Assembly: GCA_002746795.1 (NCBI GenBank)
Contig: PDQY01000104.1
Coordinates: forward strand, 1-48,110
From: Chloroflexota bacterium
GTDB taxonomy: Bacteria; Chloroflexota; Anaerolineae; Promineifilales; Promineifilaceae
DNA length: 48,110 nt
Direction: 5' to 3'
Positions 28,001-36,086 of the stretch are shown here, in pieces. Made by a program: the position numbers and the translations under genes. Position 1 is the first letter of the stretch. Each line of letters begins with the position of its first letter. Under the pieces are notes generated by a model. It searched no databases and was not told the DNA's origin. It saw nothing but the letters and a program-made list of their open reading frames with translations.

Positions 28001-29674
28001 TGTCTCTATGTTGACAGTGAGGACACCTGTGTTTGCCAACTCAAATGGAGTACCGGTAAGGTCACCGTAGGTCCAGGCGGAGTTTGGATTACCGCTCCCC
28101 CAGTTGCCATTAAAGCGATTGGTAAAGGAGTATACGCCAGGTATGGTAGGGGTGATTGAACCCTGGAAAATGTCGTTGTTGCCATTATCTCCAGAGTATG
28201 CTGCATCAAACCAGGTCCACAGGCTGGGATCTGACTCATTGCCAAAGCCATTTTGAGCCAAAATACCTCGACCTTCACCCGCAGGCTCAGTAACGCCATT
28301 GATGTAGAGTTGACCCAAAATAGCTTCTGTGGGGAATGTTTGGGTGACAACCAAGGTGGCCGGTTCATCTAAATTTTCCCAACCTGAGACCACGTTGCGA
28401 TAGTCATCTACAGTGGCTGTGCCTGCTACGGTGTAATTGCGGTTATCTGTGTTGAGCCAGTTCCATTGAGATGCTCCGTCGTTCACGATGTATTTGTAAT
28501 CGATGACTCCGGTGCTAAGAGCAGGAATTGTCACGGAGAACGTTTCAAAACCAGCATCTGCGAGCATTGGCGTGGCGGAATCGCTCCAACCATTGAATGT
28601 ACCAGCGATGTAAACGGTTTCACCAGGTAAGACAACGTCTTCTAAATCATGGTAAACAAATGTGATGTCACCTGATAAGGTTCCTACTGTGAAAGCTGCC
28701 TGGGCACTGCCCGCGGTGGTGCCGCTAAATTCTGCTGTGTTGGTAATTGTGTCGCCATAACCTGCGGTTTGATCGGCAGTGAAGGTGAAGGTGATGGCTT
28801 CACCATTGGTGACGGTGCCAGACCATGTGATTTCATTGCCTGATTCGGCGGCTCCAACTGGCTGCTCAACCCAACTACCAAAAGTAGTGGAGATGGGCAG
28901 GGTATCGGTGAAAAGAACGGCCGTTTCTGGAACGGAACCTGAATTACTCAAAATCACTGTGTACGTCACCGTGCCCAAATAACTTACATTGGTGTTCGGC
29001 TGTACCGTTTTAGCAATTCCTAGACCCGTGTCCGGGGTGCCATATGAGAATGTACCCAAGGGAAATGGTGTTGTGGCTGTATCATTACTGGTTTCATTAT
29101 CTAAGGCATTTGGCCCGCTAAAAGTCCAGTTGTTAAGGACAAACGTGCTGCCATCTGGCCCGGTGTCATCTACACGGTAAGCCCAGCCATCCATATATTC
29201 CCAAGGCTCTCCGGTACCATCGGTGTTGATGTCGCCAAATACATCAGAAACAGATCCCCCGTAGAATAACTCAATGGCATCATCGCCATTTATTGACACG
29301 GCACTTGTCGTGTAGTCTGGAGCAAAGCCAAAGAAATTAGCAAACTCAATTGCTTCTGAAGCAACATAAATAAAGGAGCCTGCTGTAACAGCATCCGCAG
29401 GGAAAGTAAATTCTTCCCCATTAGATCCGCCACCATTGTTGGCAGAACCAACGCCAAACTCACTTAAGTCTGCAATATCATTGACGGCATATAATTCAAT
29501 ACCTTTTGGGGTACCTCCCTGTAACGGGCCGTCAAAAACGCCAGTGATGATCAAATCATTTTCATCAGCTGCAACTTGGGGAATAAATATTGAGAAAAGC
29601 ATTAAGAGAAATACAAAAGAAAAAGTTGTGGCAATACTCAAACTAAACAAAGGGCGCATGCGCGAGAAATTCAT
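25067..29674 (-). CDS. Large secreted multidomain nuclease-like protein
   Basis: It is probably an extracellular nuclease of the ExeM/NucH type. The protein has 1535 residues. There is a signal peptide (hydrophobic to about 32, cut near QVAA), then a lamin-tail-like domain (about 37-210), a DUF11 repeat (from about 216, KTVQPNTNVSYLGTVTY), and a CBM20/E-set-like module (about 338, YIAGTFNGWSD). OB-like domains and a Big5-type Ig segment (TPENNATGVLTDTVISIEFN) follow, then an ExeM-type OB region (about 850). The endonuclease/exonuclease/phosphatase domain (about 1110-1430) has MRVASFNVLNYF, GLMEMENH, ISVSHLKSKG, MGDLNSY and RASDHDPV, so the catalytic set looks intact. The protein ends HTVYLPVLMKP. 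A near-perfect AAGGAGG lies before the ATG. Confidence 0.9.
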   Translation of the reverse strand: MNFSRMRPLFSLSIATTFSFVFLLMLFSIFIPQVAADENDLIITGVFDGPLQGGTPKGIELYAVNDIADLSEFGVGSANNGGGSNGEEFTFPADAVTAGSFIYVASEAIEFANFFGFAPDYTTSAVSINGDDAIELFYGGSVSDVFGDINTDGTGEPWEYMDGWAYRVDDTGPDGSTFVLNNWTFSGPNALDNETSNDTATTPFPLGTFSYGTPDTGLGIAKTVQPNTNVSYLGTVTYTVILSNSGSVPETAVLFTDTLPISTTFGSWVEQPVGAAESGNEITWSGTVTNGEAITFTFTADQTAGYGDTITNTAEFSGTTAGSAQAAFTVGTLSGDITFVYHDLEDVVLPGETVYIAGTFNGWSDSATPMLADAGFETFSVTIPALSTGVIDYKYIVNDGASQWNWLNTDNRNYTVAGTATVDDYRNVVSGWENLDEPATLVVTQTFPTEAILGQLYINGVTEPAGEGRGILAQNGFGNESDPSLWTWFDAAYSGDNGNNDIFQGSITPTIPGVYSFTNRFNGNWGSGNPNSAWTYGDLTGTPFELANTGVLTVNIETVPIATARAGNVGETFAVEGTVTYVPGTFSYPGWALQDASGGIAVYDSGLVPTVNYGDVVQIIGNRGAYNGEEQLGSISYFNNLGPGAEVTPIVTTTNALDSGSVEGWIVEIQGTISDLSDCNGNYSFNVDDGSGIAAVYVDQDTGIDVCNLGGANGEEIQVVGFATEYNGSHQLKPRRSSDVAVLLDTPIVISTTPENNATGVLTDTVISIEFNIPVTVTASWFDINCSISGSVSGSFTPVGPASSYTITPTTNFATGDLCNVTVAADQVTGSSASMVTDHTFSFQVGTLDFGTCYDPAIPIHFVQGDGLTSPLAGSRVVVEGVVVGDYQTTLNGYYVQEENDEFDSDTMTSEGIFVYDTQSVDEGDVVRVEGTVVEYAGMTEISSLANHAVCGMDTVTPTIVTLPLAEGDDWEFYEGMLIAIEDELTVTNSYLLGRYGQVQLGVNGRLAQPTNVVTPGLAANALQELNSRSFVTIDDGNPLQNVDPIVQPMPQLTFTNTLRGGDVAPNGLVGVVDEYNNDSSDDYRVFPTEEVVFNHTNTRQDTPTDVGGNMRVASFNVLNYFSTIDDGGAICGPSQDMNCRGADTAEEFARQRIKIINAIIAMDADVVGLMEMENHHLDAALQDLIQGLNDAAGAGTYDYIDTGVIGTDAIKVALIYQPAKVTPVGTFAILDNSFDPGYQDNRNRPSLAQTFANNDTNEQITISVSHLKSKGCRGAAGDDADQGDGQGCWNNARNTAAEILTTWLGTNPTNSNTERFLIMGDLNSYAMEDPIQTIEDAGYTNLVSLFQGADAYGYSYDGQWGYLDHALASADLLPLVNNVADWHINADEPIAFDYNMEYKTANQHVILYGEEPYRASDHDPVVVGITLPAMNITSPTAGEVFISTDGTAVSVPVTITTTDFAIPTDGHWHIWVDGVDMGAVMAYDTTVDLLPGTHVITAELNSPSHTPLGIVDSVTVTVTVNTQHTVYLPVLMKP

Positions 29675-30210
29675 ATCAACCTCCTTACGTCATTAGAACA
29701 TTGTGGTGTTTTTCCCAAGGGAATATTCACGATAAAAATAAATTTAGATCGCACTTTAATGGAAACCTCCTGATATGGAATGTTGGATGTATAGTGACCA
29801 TCTAGAAATCATTTCCTTTTTTTACAGATGGTCGGGTCACTTGAAACGCATCCCTCGATTCCATCTCTTATTTATGGATGCGCCCATGGTGTAAAATGGC
29901 TCCAATCTGTATAGACCAACTTGCTGTTGGCGGATAGAAATGGTATGCCAAATATTGCAAAAAGACAATTGATCTTGTCGTGATTTTGTTAACAATTGCT
30001 ATCATTTTTCAGTGGCAGCTGTCGAGCATTGGCAAGGGCTTAAATTGACATGAAGATCAATCTTAAATTCGTGAATATGTGTATTTTGAATAGTTTGAAT
30101 AGTCGGTATGGGTTTGGGGAGACAATAAATTTGTGTGGCTGGAAGGGAGGTGGTTCTCTTCAATTTACCTGCGCAGATTGAAAGTGCCGGCTTTTGGCTG
30201 ATGTTTAAGA
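29675..30210 (-). promoter_or_regulatory. Long untranslated region upstream of the nuclease with two hairpins
   Basis: No gene is visible in this spacer. Close to the nuclease there are two inverted repeats: GACCATCT (29796-29803) with AGATGGTC (29826-29833), and CGCATCC (29847-29853) with GGATGCG (29876-29882). The first can also pair in an outer register, GTGACC with GGTCAC. They may form a structured leader of the minus-strand nuclease mRNA. I could not match them to a known riboswitch. The rest is AT-rich with no clear promoter. Confidence 0.45.
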
Positions 30211-30236
30211 AAGACCCGGCAAAAGCGCCGGGTCTT
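30211..30236 (-). terminator. Terminator of the SPFH gene
   Basis: A perfect 10-bp stem, AAGACCCGGC (30211-30220) with GCCGGGTCTT (30227-30236), is followed on minus by TTTCTTAAAC. The T tail is short. Confidence 0.75.
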
Positions 30237-30252
30237 ATTTACAATTTAATGA

Positions 30253-31290
30253 TTATCCAGCCAGAAATTCATCAAGACTGGCTTTGCTGATACGATACGC
30301 ACGACCAATTTTGCGTGCTTTGAGAGCCCCATCTTCAATGGCAGCGATCACATCTTCTTCGGCCACTTGAAGCACCTGCGCCACTTGTGACGGGGTCATT
30401 ACATCAGGTGTGCCGCTAGCGGCTGGCGGTGGTGGCGCTTGTTGTTGCTGCGGCATTTGCTGTTGATTCTGCATACTTTGCATGGCAGCCATACCCATGG
30501 CACCAAAACCAATTTCACCCATACCACCTCCAGAGGGATTTTCGGCAGCTGCCACAAAGGCATCTGCTTGTTGTTTTTGTACGTAGCTCGTGCCATAGCC
30601 CATGTTGGTGACAACTTCCAAGGATTTGGGATGGAGCGCGAGACGAATGTTGAAGTCAACCAAAGTCATGCCTATAGCATCAAATTCTTCTTGCAGCAGC
30701 CCAACCAGAAGCTCGTTTATGTCCTTGGAGAAGGATTGGAGTTGGGCTGGGCCTAAGTTTTTAGCAATGGCTAATTCGCTTAGTTTGTCTTGCATCATGA
30801 CGCCTAGCATGGGGTCAAGACGGGTTTTGATTTCTTGTTGGCGCACGCTTTCACGGAAGGCGTCGAGTGCATTGAGGAAACGCCAGGGGTCTTTTACTTT
30901 GGTGACGTAGGTGCCGTTTCCGACAATGGCGCTGGCTCCAGGCATACGTTGGGGATGCTCAACAATAATTGGGTTGGCTGTGCCCCATTTCAAGGTTAAA
31001 TCTGTTGTTTTGACAAAGTATACATCTGCTGTGAAAACGTTTTTCCCGCCAAACAGCCCACGTTCTAACAGGTCTGTCAGGAGTGGTATGTTTTCTGTGG
31101 TCAGGGTGTGACGCCCGGAGGTGAAGGTGCCCATTGGCTCACCGCCCCGAACGAAAACACAAGTTTCACCAGGATTTACGATAAGTTGGGAACCAAGTTT
31201 GATATCACCCAATCCACCGCGGGGGAATTTTTGTACGACTTCATCTCTGAGCCAAGTTTCTATGGCTACACGGTCAAATACTTGTGGCAT
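30253..31290 (-). CDS. SPFH-domain protein fused to an excisionase-type helix-turn-helix
   Basis: In this 345-residue protein, residues about 20-235 resemble the SPFH/virion-core-like family (GETCVFVRGGEPMGTF, then HTLTTENIPLL and DFNIRLALHP). Members form membrane- or phage-shock-associated assemblies. A glycine and methionine-rich stretch and a Gln/Pro linker (about 240-290) lead to a C-terminal MerR/excisionase-like winged helix (about 293-343: TPSQVAQVLQVAEEDVIAAIEDG, ending KIGRAYRISKASLDEFLAG). In other SPFH proteins this position is usually a zinc ribbon or nothing. The helix-turn-helix may serve protein binding here. The downstream-facing partner candidate is the 181-residue gene just upstream on the same strand. 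Confidence 0.8.
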   Translation of the reverse strand: MPQVFDRVAIETWLRDEVVQKFPRGGLGDIKLGSQLIVNPGETCVFVRGGEPMGTFTSGRHTLTTENIPLLTDLLERGLFGGKNVFTADVYFVKTTDLTLKWGTANPIIVEHPQRMPGASAIVGNGTYVTKVKDPWRFLNALDAFRESVRQQEIKTRLDPMLGVMMQDKLSELAIAKNLGPAQLQSFSKDINELLVGLLQEEFDAIGMTLVDFNIRLALHPKSLEVVTNMGYGTSYVQKQQADAFVAAAENPSGGGMGEIGFGAMGMAAMQSMQNQQQMPQQQQAPPPPAASGTPDVMTPSQVAQVLQVAEEDVIAAIEDGALKARKIGRAYRISKASLDEFLAG

Positions 31291-31356
31291 GAGTTTTCTC
31301 CTTGTGAAAATGTGAATGTGGCCTGGCTATGTTTTGAGCCGGCCAGCAGTCGAGTT

Positions 31357-31902
31357 TTATAATGATTGAACACCTTTGATGACCTCATCACGAGTGGCAA
31401 AGTCTTGATTTGCTTGTTGCAGGTCAGTTGTCAGGTTGCGGATAGCGGCAGCTAAATCGCCGTTCCCTTGAACTGCTTTTTCGGCAGCATCGATGTTGGC
31501 GTCGATTTCTACAGCATGATTAAACATGTTTTCATCAAAGGCATAAATGCGTGCTAAATCATCTTCTTTAACTTTGTTTGCATCGAAGAAGCCGGCGTAA
31601 CCGACAGGTGCATCTTTGATTTTACCAATGAGTCCCATCAGGAGATTATCAGCACGCCCCAATGTTTCAGCATAGTCCATTGCTAGAACGATATCACGGC
31701 TGACGTCTTGGTGTACGTTGCTAAGTTTGAGACGGGATTGTTCCATTCGGCCAGCTAATGTTTCACGTAAAATTTGGTCTGCTTTACGGCGTTGACCTTT
31801 TTCCATGTAACCACTTAGCCCCGGTATCTTGTCCAATAAATTTTGCAACCCGTTGTTTTCTCCGGTAATTTGATCGTAAAGATTTGAAATGTTCTCTTTC
31901 AT
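31357..31902 (-). CDS. Helical protein of unknown function, adjacent to the SPFH gene
   Basis: From the ATG at 31902, preceded by AAGGAGATA, it has 181 residues. It is soluble and strongly helical, with few aromatic residues. Recognisable features are an N-terminal NGLQNLLDKIPGLSGYMEKGQRRKAD segment, heptad-like stretches (RLKLSNVHQDVSRDIVLAMDYAETL) and a C-terminal coiled-coil-like end. No known domain is recognised. It precedes the SPFH gene by about 66 bases on the same strand, so they are probably one operon and may form a complex. That is inference. Confidence 0.75.
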   Translation of the reverse strand: MKENISNLYDQITGENNGLQNLLDKIPGLSGYMEKGQRRKADQILRETLAGRMEQSRLKLSNVHQDVSRDIVLAMDYAETLGRADNLLMGLIGKIKDAPVGYAGFFDANKVKEDDLARIYAFDENMFNHAVEIDANIDAAEKAVQGNGDLAAAIRNLTTDLQQANQDFATRDEVIKGVQSL

Positions 31903-32032
31903 TAGTATCTCCTTGATTTGTTGATGGGCACTATATCCAATGATAACCAAAAAAGTATAACATACCTTTTGCTTAGTTTCTATTCTGATAGGTTTAATTT
32001 TCTGGTTTTTCTGGTGGGGAAGGCTCCTTTTC

Positions 32033-32245
32033 TTACGGACTTTTCCAGATGAGATATAGACCTAAGCTGATCTGAGGTAAGACAAGTAGGAGGAAGGCGA
32101 TAATGACGAACAGGATGGCCTCTGAAGATGCGAATGTGCCTGTTTGGGCATAGTTGGACATGAGTATCATGATGATGATGCCAACTATGGTGGCTCCAGC
32201 AATTAAAGCGATTCCAAGTAAACGAGAAGTAGGGATTTTTGACAT
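32033..32245 (-). CDS. Small two-helix membrane protein
   Basis: This 70-residue protein of unknown family has two hydrophobic segments, about residues 9-30 and 42-66, with a short polar loop between them (NYAQTGTFASSE), so both ends are on the same side. The last residues, LYLIWKSP, are basic. It lies 51 bases downstream of the binding-protein gene and 130 bases upstream of the helical gene, all on minus. It may be the last member of the hydrolase and binding-protein unit. Confidence 0.55.
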   Translation of the reverse strand: MSKIPTSRLLGIALIAGATIVGIIIMILMSNYAQTGTFASSEAILFVIIAFLLLVLPQISLGLYLIWKSP

Positions 32246-32296
32246 AACAATTTCAACTGTTATTACGTGCTATCCTTAAAAAAAGTAGCAAAGAAT

Positions 32297-33079
32297 TTAG
32301 TTTTCTGCAAACCATTTGTCGTGAATTTCAGTCAGGTTGTTGGTGTTTTGTAGGTTATTGAGTGATTTGTTTAGGTGGGATAGTAGTTGATTGTCTTCGG
32401 CGCGTACGACGATGGCAAATGGTTCAACTGTTAGCGGGGGGGCGATTGCGGTGAGTTCTGGGTATGTTTTGAGGAATAGGGAGCTGCTGATGTTGTCGAT
32501 GATGGCGGCGTGGGCTTTGTTTTCGAGAACGGCCGTTAAGGCGGCGTCTGGTGTGTTAAAGGGCAGAATGGTCAAGTTATCTAGCTTTCTTTCCCACTCG
32601 GTTGCCAATACGTGTCCTTGAGCTCCTAATTCCACAGCAAGAGAACGGCCGTTTAAGCTCTCCATATCGCTAATTTCTGTTTCGCCTTGCGGCACAACTA
32701 ACACCTCGCCTGCATTAAAGTATGGCTCACTGTATGCAAAATCTTTTGTCTTTTCCGGGATTATGACGAGCGCGGAGATAAGGACATCGGCCTGTTCTGT
32801 CAATAAAGCATCATAAAGTCCGTCATACCCAAAATGAACGAACTGGATTTCAACGCCCAAATCTTTACCGATGGCGTATGCTAAATCAACATCGAAACCT
32901 GACAGATTTTCGCCATCAAAAGATTCAAAAGGAGGGTAAGTTGGGTCTAAACCCACCAAGAGTGTGCCTGTATCTTGAACTTTTTGCCATGTATCGCTGT
33001 TGTGGCTGCACCCAACCAACAAGACCATCAAAAATATGACGATGGCGATGTTTACCGTTCTTGTATATTTTCGGCTCAT
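32297..33079 (-). CDS. Polar amino acid ABC transporter substrate-binding lipoprotein
   Basis: It captures an amino acid or similar small solute outside the membrane for an ABC importer. This 260-residue protein has a lipobox LLVGC (C24) and a family 3 solute-binding domain. GLDPTYPPFESFDGENL followed by SGFDVDLAYAIGKDLG is the hallmark, and the hinge region FNAGEVLVVPQG and C-terminal HDKWFAEN fit. No permease or ATPase gene is adjacent, so its transporter must be encoded elsewhere. Alternatively it acts as an orphan sensor. Its start overlaps the hydrolase stop by four bases (ATGA). Two AACGGCCGTT copies lie within 120 bases. Confidence 0.9.
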   Translation of the reverse strand: MSRKYTRTVNIAIVIFLMVLLVGCSHNSDTWQKVQDTGTLLVGLDPTYPPFESFDGENLSGFDVDLAYAIGKDLGVEIQFVHFGYDGLYDALLTEQADVLISALVIIPEKTKDFAYSEPYFNAGEVLVVPQGETEISDMESLNGRSLAVELGAQGHVLATEWERKLDNLTILPFNTPDAALTAVLENKAHAAIIDNISSSLFLKTYPELTAIAPPLTVEPFAIVVRAEDNQLLSHLNKSLNNLQNTNNLTEIHDKWFAEN

Positions 33080-34203
33080 TTGTTTCCTGAGTATTCCTGC
33101 AAGGCTGTGTAAATTGGTTTCTCTACAAATTCAGGTGTAACTAGCGTGTAGTAGTCCATATAACTTTTGTGCGGGGCGGGAAAGCGGAATGCCCAGATGC
33201 CCATCATCTCAACGTAGGGCCAATTCTCTTCTGCATAGGTTAACGCATCGATTGTGTATTGAATTCTTTGGGCGGGGCGCACCCCACGAGTCCAGCGGGG
33301 ATGGTCGTTCCAGCCAGTTTCGGTGATGTAGATTTGTTTTTGTGAATCATGATTGCTCACCATAACTCTGCGTAACAATTCTATACGCCTAAAATTTAAT
33401 ACTGCATCATCAGCATCGGCTTCTGGAGGGAAGTTTAACCCGTAGCTATGCGCCGCTAACCCGTCGAAGAATTGAGCGCCCCCCGCATCATATATGCCTT
33501 GTAAATAGAGCAAATCATTCAATCCCCAAGGGGAATCGGCTGGTTCAAGGGTGGGTGCCAGCGCTCCTGCTAACAGTTGTATGTCTGGATTCGCTTCTTT
33601 AACCGCTGGATACACAACCGCTAACAAATCAACGTAATCACTGGGTTGGGTTGGCCGGTATCCCCACTCATAACTCAGATTTGGCTCATTGCCGATGATG
33701 ATGTACTCGACCTGGCCTTGGTATCTTTCAGCAAATGCGGCGGCATACTCGGCAAAATCAGCATAGGCTGTTTCATCAAGATAAGTAAGCGGGGTATCGG
33801 GGGGGCGTGCCCATTCGGGGGTGAGGCCTAAGCGGGCAATGACGGTGAGCCCTTGTGCCCTGGCATAGCGAATGACCATGTCTGGATGTTCCCAGGCAAA
33901 CCCGCCATCTTCTCCATGATAATATGCCCAGGGAAAGAATTCTACAATCCAACTGGCGCCCATTTCTCGCACCATTTCTAAACTCTTTTTGATTTTCCAC
34001 TCCTCAACTTCGTCGGTAAGCCGGGTATGGACGCCTAATATGGGGTGTTCGGTGTAAACTGTCTGTTGGGGACCAGGGGTTATGAGATGAGGTGCAGGTA
34101 GTAATAATGGTAAAACAAGGCAAAGAATGAGCAGCCGCATGGCAATGTTGAAGCTGAAGCGCTCTGAAGTTTGTTTTTTGAGCGTTGTGGGGGGGGAGGT
34201 CAT
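33076..34203 (-). CDS. Secreted clan GH-A glycoside hydrolase-like protein
   Basis: This is a predicted TIM-barrel glycosidase outside the membrane. It has 375 residues with an N-terminal hydrophobic signal or anchor (MRLLILCLVLPLLLPAP, from residue 22). The clan GH-A catalytic pair is visible: acid/base E173 in IIIGNEPNLSYEWG and nucleophile E295 in IYITETGWNDHP. Length and motifs resemble GH39/GH5-type small barrels, but I cannot fix the family or substrate. The ATG at 34203 lacks a clear ribosome binding site, and the one at 34140 is an alternative. Translational coupling to the amino-acid-binding lipoprotein downstream is unusual. Confidence 0.78.
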   Translation of the reverse strand: MTSPPTTLKKQTSERFSFNIAMRLLILCLVLPLLLPAPHLITPGPQQTVYTEHPILGVHTRLTDEVEEWKIKKSLEMVREMGASWIVEFFPWAYYHGEDGGFAWEHPDMVIRYARAQGLTVIARLGLTPEWARPPDTPLTYLDETAYADFAEYAAAFAERYQGQVEYIIIGNEPNLSYEWGYRPTQPSDYVDLLAVVYPAVKEANPDIQLLAGALAPTLEPADSPWGLNDLLYLQGIYDAGGAQFFDGLAAHSYGLNFPPEADADDAVLNFRRIELLRRVMVSNHDSQKQIYITETGWNDHPRWTRGVRPAQRIQYTIDALTYAEENWPYVEMMGIWAFRFPAPHKSYMDYYTLVTPEFVEKPIYTALQEYSGNK

Positions 34204-34277
34204 CAGTGGTTTGTGGTAACTGCTTTCAGTTGTTTAGCAATTACCTTAGCGGCTGCCGCAAACGGAATCATTTTTAT

Positions 34278-35468
34278 TTAGGCAGCAAGTGTTTGCTTCG
34301 TATAGAACTCGGACCACCAACGAGCGTGCTTGAGAATTGCCTCTAAACGCTTTATGGGGGGGCTTGATCGATCTGGAAGGGGGTGGGGAGGCACGAATCG
34401 CTCTACATCGCCAAAGCGGCATAGCAATTCGTGGGTAAGCTGGACATTTAGTAACTTATTTTGAAAATCGTGAATAATCCGACCAAACTGATCGTCAGGT
34501 TGGGTAAGCAAAGCATGGGGCAGTAACTGGGTTTCAATTCGTGTGGGGGTGGCGGCGGCTTCTCGCATCATTTGCCGCTTTGAGGATTGTAATTTTGCAA
34601 TATGATCGATGCCCCACTGGTGTTGATATTTCTGTGTTTTCAAGCCAATGGGACGATCATAAATGAGGCTCAAGCTTAATTGGGCGCTTGTGGTCAATAC
34701 TAATCCGCTGCATTCGGTTGACAGTCGCTCTGTCATTTGCTCCCAATCGGTTTTTTCAATATCGCTGCCTGAGAGGTGAGCTAATACCATGACGATGTTA
34801 TCAGCTTCTTTGTAAAGTGCTTGTAATCCGGGTAAGAATGGCGCTGTTACAGATGGGATTTCTGTGTTTGCGTAGGCTTTTCCTGCCGGTAAGCAGGCAA
34901 TTTGAGTGCCAAGTTTTTGCTGGATTCGGGCGTATGTGGTAACGGCCGTTTCCTCTTCAGCTACTGGTGCTTGCCACAACTTTCTCGCTAATCTCCTCGC
35001 CACTTTGGTGCTTGCTTTTGCCTTCTCTGGCGGCATGAGCGATGGCAAGAGCGAGCTTGAGGCCACAAGCGCTTCTGATACCAGCCGCGCGGCTACCTCT
35101 TGCTTATCTAATTCAGGAAACCCTGTTAGATAGTCTGCGCTGCCCAAGAGTAAACGGCCGTTTTCATGCAAATGATGCGCTAAAATAGCATCGACTTGAA
35201 TTAAGCGTGCAAACGAGTTCACACGAGCAATATATGGCGCCCGGCGTAAAACATCACTAAAGTTTTTCCAAATTGGTAGAAAAACCTCTCTGATTTCAAA
35301 AATATCTGTGTCGTCGTCTACGATAAACAGCAAATTGACATCAGACTCGCCATACTGAAAATATCCCTGGACAAAGCTGCCAAACAGATAGGCAGCTTTT
35401 AATTGGGAGCCTAATAGTTCACTAAACTTAGTTAATGTTGCTTCGATTGCTGTTTCAGCATTGATCAT
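34278..35468 (-). CDS. Nucleotidyltransferase-domain protein
   Basis: This 396-residue protein has an N-terminal pol-beta-type nucleotidyltransferase core, about 15-110, with GSFVQGYFQYGESDVNLLF. That is the GS-x(n)-SD pattern of minimal nucleotidyltransferases, and the third acidic residue lies in VDAILAHHL. The long remaining part is helical and has no recognised domain, so substrate and role are unknown. Members can act on antibiotics, tRNA or proteins, and this one cannot be assigned. No HEPN or antitoxin partner gene is adjacent. AACGGCCGTT occurs at 34941 (ETAV) and 35153 (NGR). Confidence 0.7.
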   Translation of the reverse strand: MINAETAIEATLTKFSELLGSQLKAAYLFGSFVQGYFQYGESDVNLLFIVDDDTDIFEIREVFLPIWKNFSDVLRRAPYIARVNSFARLIQVDAILAHHLHENGRLLLGSADYLTGFPELDKQEVAARLVSEALVASSSLLPSLMPPEKAKASTKVARRLARKLWQAPVAEEETAVTTYARIQQKLGTQIACLPAGKAYANTEIPSVTAPFLPGLQALYKEADNIVMVLAHLSGSDIEKTDWEQMTERLSTECSGLVLTTSAQLSLSLIYDRPIGLKTQKYQHQWGIDHIAKLQSSKRQMMREAAATPTRIETQLLPHALLTQPDDQFGRIIHDFQNKLLNVQLTHELLCRFGDVERFVPPHPLPDRSSPPIKRLEAILKHARWWSEFYTKQTLAA

Positions 35469-35595
35469 AAGATAATTTTACCGTCACGCCTCCACATCGC
35501 AAAGCTATTTACCTCACTTGCCATTTCTGACACCCTATAGGTATAACCGATGGTGTATTCCCAGGCTGGGCTGCTTCAAAATAAAGCCATTCTCT

Positions 35596-35871
35596 TTAGC
35601 CGACCTTTTCTTTTAGCTCCTGTTTCTTTTCCTCCCCTATATCATTCCAATGTTTATCGGACAATGCACCTTCAAATGAGTAAAGATAATAACAAACAGG
35701 CAGAGTCTCGTTAGGGTATTTTTGCCTTATCATTTTGTGTGCATCAACCGCCCCAACTTTTTGTAGTTCGTCTTCAGAGAAAATCCCCACTTCATTTAAG
35801 CGACCAGCTATCTTTTTACCGATATTTCTTAATTCAGTTAGTTTTCTGTTTTTTCTCATAGCTCTGTTCAT
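35596..35871 (-). CDS. TfoX C-terminal-domain protein
   Basis: This 91-residue protein is built almost entirely of a TfoX/Sxy C-terminal domain: LRNIGKKIAGRLNEVGIFSEDEL, then VDAHKMIRQKYP, CYYLYSFEGALSDKHW and a final helix. The fold is a helix-hairpin-helix-like bundle. The N-terminal TfoX domain is absent, as in many stand-alone homologues, so competence regulation cannot be inferred. AGAGG lies just before the ATG at 35871. It lies about 125 bases upstream of the nucleotidyltransferase gene on the same DNA segment and is probably independent. Confidence 0.85.
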   Translation of the reverse strand: MNRAMRKNRKLTELRNIGKKIAGRLNEVGIFSEDELQKVGAVDAHKMIRQKYPNETLPVCYYLYSFEGALSDKHWNDIGEEKKQELKEKVG

Positions 35872-36003
35872 ATTCCTCTGGCTCTTATGGCCTCAACAAC
35901 ATCTAAATCATACCATATGGCAAGATTCATTGTGGCACTTTTTGTTAATGTTGTCTACTTATGACGTACCGTGATGATCTGTTTGTGCAAGGGGCAATGC
36001 TGG

Positions 36004-36017
36004 GAAACGGCCGTTTC
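36004..36017. repeat. Full 14-bp palindrome GAAACGGCCGTTTC in a spacer
   Basis: This is the longest form of the iterated palindrome and lies outside coding sequence, 70 bases before the recombinase. A diverged half copy, GAAACAGCCGTA, lies at about 36025-36036. The rest of the spacer 35872-36086 shows nothing else except the extended -10 near 36074. Confidence 0.8.
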
Positions 36018-36070
36018 CTGTCCTGAAACAGCCGTACATATTTTATCGGTATGTACTTTTTCAGTAATTC

Positions 36071-36079
36071 TGGTATGAT
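36071..36079 (+). promoter_or_regulatory. Extended -10 of the recombinase, possibly leaderless
   Basis: TGG-TATGAT (36071-36079) ends only seven bases before the ATG at 36087, and there is no ribosome binding site. Transcription would begin at or next to the start codon. The -35 region is weak. Confidence 0.4.
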
Positions 36080-36086
36080 TACAAGC

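Noticed and set aside
25067..29674. A possible S-layer or adhesin reading of the large secreted protein.
   Set aside because: The intact endonuclease/exonuclease/phosphatase motifs (MGDLNSY, SDHDPV) make a nuclease-like role the better call.
34906..35133. A small plus-strand frame inside the nucleotidyltransferase gene.
   Set aside because: Antisense shadow without a start signal.
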